Below, in pieces: positions 61,586 to 64,000 of a DNA stretch of 64,000 nucleotides. Source of the stretch: Helicobacter turcicus. Its GTDB lineage: Bacteria > Campylobacterota > Campylobacteria > Campylobacterales > Helicobacteraceae. The notes under the pieces are model-generated. The model saw nothing but the letters and a program-made list of their open reading frames with translations. It was not told the DNA's origin and searched no databases. The DNA is taken from assembly GCF_019711685.1 (NCBI RefSeq), contig NZ_JAIGYQ010000002.1, forward strand, positions 124,001-188,000, in the 5' to 3' direction. Every line of letters starts with the position of its first letter. The stretch's first letter is position 1. The translations under genes were made by a program, and so were the position numbers.

Positions 61586-63022
61586 TTAAAGGCTAAAAAT
61601 ATATTGTTTAAAGGCTAAAATTATGAGGGATTCCAAAACTAAAATTCCGCAAGTGATTAAAATGAATTTTGGATTCCATAGGATTTGAAAAAACGTTTGC
61701 CATCCAAAGTGATGCAGTGTTAAAAAAAATACTATAAAACCACTAATGCTCCCGGCAAGAGCAAGTCCCATAGCACCAAAAAATTGCATAAGAATAAGAG
61801 AAAATAGTGTGCCAATAGCCAGAGAGATTGCCGAGATTTTTGCTGCTAATATTTGCTGTCCTTTAGAGTAAAGCCATAAAGAAAAAATCTTCGCAAGTCC
61901 AAAGGGTAGCAATCCAATAAGATATGCTCCAAATACACTTGAGCAAATTAGCGTATCTGTGCGCATAAATTTTCCACGTTCAAAGAGCAACCAAATAATT
62001 TCATTTCTAAGCAAGATTCCACCTAGTGTGCAGATACTAAGCAAGATTAAAAGCAGCCAAAAAGACTTTGTGAGTGTTTTAATTGCTTCATTTTCTTTAG
62101 ATTCCTTAATGTATTTTGCAACTAGGGGGAAGAGGGCAGTGGAAGTGGCGATCGCAAAAATGGCTAAAGGTAACTGAAAAAGGCGGTTTGCATAGTAAAG
62201 ATAGGAGATAGAGCCACTAGCTAAAAAAGAAGCTAAAAGTGTGTCAATAAAAGAAGCAATTTGCGCAGTGGAGCTTCCAAGCATTGCAGGAAAAAACTGC
62301 TTAAAAAAGTCCTTCACACTAGTATTAATACTAGATTTTCTGTTTTGTTTATGGAGAGAGTTTGCGGAATCTTTTAATTCTCTAAAGCCGCAAAGAAGAA
62401 GCTTCAAAAACCCTAAACGATATATCGGGATAAAATGCAAAGCAATCTGAGCAATTCCTCCTGCAAGAACGGCATAACTAAGGATTAATACCGCATCATA
62501 CGCATTGCTGTTTTGGACTAACAATAAAGCTATAATCATTGCAAGATTCAAAAGGGCAGGAGAATATGCCCAAGCAGTAAAATTACGCTTGTATTGAAGC
62601 ATTGCTCCAAGAAATGTAACAATAAAGACTAAAAGCAAATACCAAAAGTTAATGGCAACTAAAGGTGCAGTAAGTGTGATAAGCTCATCAGAGAATCCAA
62701 AAGCTAGAAGTTTAGTTATAGGCATACTAAAGAGTGTAACAATAAGAGAAAGAAGGAGTAAAATTACACAAAAGATAAGCCCAATTTTAAGTGCAAAACC
62801 GCCACGGAAGCGCGCTTTGAAAAATCCGGGCAGAAAGGATTGATTAAATGCACCCTCACCAAAAACACGGCGAAAGAGATTTGGGAGTTTAAAAGCAACA
62901 AAAAACATATCACTATAAATTCCAGCTCCAAGGGTATTTGCTGTTAGGAAATCACGGAAAAAACCTAGAATTCTAGAAGTTAGGATTCCGCTAGAGTTGG
63001 TAAAAAAGCCTCTTAAAAACAT
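61586..63022 (-). CDS. murJ: Lipid II flippase MurJ
   Basis: 478 residues with about 13-14 transmembrane helices. Family blocks are FFTNSSGILTSRILGFFRD, VFGEGAFNQSFLPGF, PAMLGSSTAQIASFIDTLLAS and the long helical end. MurJ flips lipid II across the inner membrane for peptidoglycan synthesis. It converges with the Dus gene (9 bp apart) and is divergent from the FapA-type gene. Confidence 0.93.
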   Translation of the reverse strand: MFLRGFFTNSSGILTSRILGFFRDFLTANTLGAGIYSDMFFVAFKLPNLFRRVFGEGAFNQSFLPGFFKARFRGGFALKIGLIFCVILLLLSLIVTLFSMPITKLLAFGFSDELITLTAPLVAINFWYLLLVFIVTFLGAMLQYKRNFTAWAYSPALLNLAMIIALLLVQNSNAYDAVLILSYAVLAGGIAQIALHFIPIYRLGFLKLLLCGFRELKDSANSLHKQNRKSSINTSVKDFFKQFFPAMLGSSTAQIASFIDTLLASFLASGSISYLYYANRLFQLPLAIFAIATSTALFPLVAKYIKESKENEAIKTLTKSFWLLLILLSICTLGGILLRNEIIWLLFERGKFMRTDTLICSSVFGAYLIGLLPFGLAKIFSLWLYSKGQQILAAKISAISLAIGTLFSLILMQFFGAMGLALAGSISGFIVFFLTLHHFGWQTFFQILWNPKFILITCGILVLESLIILAFKQYIFSL

Positions 63023-63084
63023 TGTATATCTCTTTTTTGGGTGAAAATCAAAAAATTTAAATTAAACTTATAGCAACATTTGGC

Positions 63085-63090
63085 TAAAAT
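63085..63090 (+). promoter_or_regulatory. Probable -10 box for the FapA-type gene
   Basis: TAAAAT in TTTGGCTAAAATTGAACG lies 36 bp before the ATG, a usual distance. No sigma-54 signature was found in this gap. Confidence 0.4.
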
Positions 63091-63125
63091 TGAACGCTTA
63101 TTTTTACATAAAAGGTTTTAGAGAT

Positions 63126-64000
63126 ATGTTAAAAAAAGGTTCGCGTGTATTTCGACCTTATTATATTAATGAATGTGAAGACATTAAATTTGCTATTAAG
63201 CAAGTCGCCTCGCAGTATAATCGCGATGCAGATTCCTTTGATTTTGAGCTTCAAGCAATAACGACTTATAAAAAAAATCTTTATGATTATGAATTAGAAC
63301 AAATTCAACAAGACGTCGTTGATAAGTTTTTACAAAATCGCGATAATATGCTAGAGCCAAATTTAGTGATTTCCCAACGTTATTGTATTCTGATTAAAGA
63401 AAAGGAGCGTAAGGAGACGCAGTTTCATTTAAGCACAGATAAGAGTTTTAGCGAAGCTTTTTTGTATTTTCATTCTGGCTTTACTTTTAAAGAAGGAAAT
63501 TTTGAGAATCTTTATGCGCGAATTAAAAAAGAAAAAGTATGGAATAAGATTCTATGTTTTGATGAAAAGAGTGAAAAGAAAGCATTATTAGATTTTTTGA
63601 ATACATTATCATATCCGCTTAAAGAAGAAACGCGCTATCTATTAATACGTGGGGTAAATTTAGTTGTTAGCACAGAAGCAAAGTTAAGTTTTAAAAAAGA
63701 TATTACTGCACAATTTCAAACCGTCTTAGCAAATGAGGTGATTTGTGAGTTTCAAAAGCCATTACAAGGAAAGCCCGGACGTAATATTAGAGGAGATTAT
63801 ATTATCCCACAAGCACCAAAGCAAGAGAAACAAACAAGCCCTTTGAGATACGATTCTGTAAGTATTACTCTTGTGGATTATCCCACTAAGATAGAGTATA
63901 GAAGTGCTATTGGAGGACTTTTAGATTATAATGATGATGTGCTAAGTATAGAAGATACGCTTGAGACACAAGAAGTTTCCTTTAAGACCACAGGCTCTCT
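63126..64000 (+). CDS. FapA/DUF342-family protein, partial (runs off the window)
   Basis: At least 291 codons are open from ATG at 63126 to the window edge. The first 200 residues are unrecognised; the block KPLQGKPGRNIRGDYIIP (about 215-232) matches the glycine-turn region that opens the DUF342/FapA domain. FapA-like proteins are polymer-forming proteins of unclear role. It is divergent from murJ. The predicted promoter is listed separately. Confidence 0.65.
   Translation, partial: MLKKGSRVFRPYYINECEDIKFAIKQVASQYNRDADSFDFELQAITTYKKNLYDYELEQIQQDVVDKFLQNRDNMLEPNLVISQRYCILIKEKERKETQFHLSTDKSFSEAFLYFHSGFTFKEGNFENLYARIKKEKVWNKILCFDEKSEKKALLDFLNTLSYPLKEETRYLLIRGVNLVVSTEAKLSFKKDITAQFQTVLANEVICEFQKPLQGKPGRNIRGDYIIPQAPKQEKQTSPLRYDSVSITLVDYPTKIEYRSAIGGLLDYNDDVLSIEDTLETQEVSFKTTGS

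Noticed and set aside
63023-63125. Sigma-54 promoter before the FapA-type gene
   Set aside because: TTGGCTAAAATTGAACGC has the GG element, but the bases ten positions on are AC and not GC; the TAAAAT -10 explains the site better.
1-64000. CRISPR arrays, insertion sequences, prophage genes, toxin-antitoxin modules, defence systems
   Set aside because: I looked for spaced short direct repeats, transposase or integrase motifs and phage structural genes and saw none. Accessory-looking DNA is limited to the gaps near 38.7-39.4 kb and 52.3-52.9 kb.
1-64000. tRNA, rRNA or tmRNA genes
   Set aside because: No cloverleaf with a GTTCRA-type T-loop or rRNA conserved stretch was seen in the gaps. A covariance-model scan would settle this.

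Overview
The window is 64 kb of AT-rich, gene-dense chromosome from a campylobacterotal (epsilonproteobacterial) bacterium, most likely a non-pylori Helicobacter. The evidence is gene order I recall from H. pylori: rluA-like/waaA/flgZ/nif3-like/glyQ (HP0956-HP0960 order), lnt/cvpA/lysS/glyA/DUF1882/SPOR (HP0180-HP0185 order), rpmH/rnpA/yidD/yidC/jag/mnmE (HP1447-HP1452 order) and aroB/mscS/mtaB/ftsH-like (HP0283-HP0286 order). Genes that I do not associate with H. pylori (two-subunit pyruvate carboxylase, an NhaP2/CvrA-type antiporter, proB, an MdtJI pair) point to a relative outside the gastric species. Start codons include many GTG and TTG, and Shine-Dalgarno sequences are usually AAGGA or GGAG 5-8 nt before the start.

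Layout. 1-4.8 kb: serA 3' end, ogt, dnaJ, recR, K+/H+ antiporter, pseudouridine synthase. 4.8-9.9 kb (minus): waaA, flgZ, nif3-like, glyQ, thrC. 9.9-10.8 kb: flgH with a sigma-54 promoter. 10.8-14.3 kb (minus): a four-gene unit of an FmdE-family protein, a periplasmic binding protein, a FecCD permease and its ATPase; the first gene appears to start at ATA. 14.5-16.8 kb: phosphate permease behind a tandem 11-bp repeat, and a phosphatase. 16.8-24.6 kb: lnt, yajQ, cvpA, lysS, glyA, DUF1882, SPOR protein, rarA. 24.6-28.4 kb: a possible 29-aa membrane peptide, a LOG-like protein, thiE, hypF. 28.4-34.6 kb (minus): flagellin-glycosylation gene maf, flgP (own sigma-54 promoter), a FlgQ-like lipoprotein, trmN6, a Cys-cluster protein, a TPR lipoprotein, an SDR. 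34.7-38.7 kb: prs, periplasmic cyclophilin, mogA/mobB and moaD/moaE, ridA. 38.7-39.4 kb: repeat-rich gap with gene remnants. 39.4-47.6 kb: rplU, rpmA, obgE, proB, a small ORF behind an SD-sequestering hairpin, pycB, xseA, uppP, pycA. 47.7-52.3 kb: rpmH-rnpA-yidD-yidC-jag-mnmE. 52.3-53.7 kb: a decayed DUF805 gene and mdtJI. 53.8-59.9 kb: aroB, mscS, mtaB, an FtsH homologue without a zinc site, a small unknown. 59.9-64 kb: a DUF5666-like secreted protein, a 41-aa ORF, dus, murJ and the start of a FapA-type gene.

Several genes share tasks. flgZ (RpoN-associated), flgH and flgP (sigma-54 promoters) and maf belong to flagellar assembly. mogA, mobB, moaD and moaE make molybdenum cofactor and may tie in with the FmdE/ABC unit. 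pycA and pycB together would make a pyruvate carboxylase. waaA, lnt, uppP and murJ serve the envelope.

I found no tRNA, rRNA, CRISPR array, insertion sequence, prophage or recognisable defence system. The most unusual items are the ATA-start FmdE/ABC unit, the degenerate FtsH homologue, the SD-sequestering hairpin at 41.9 kb, the pho-box-like repeat before the phosphate permease, and several small or decayed genes.
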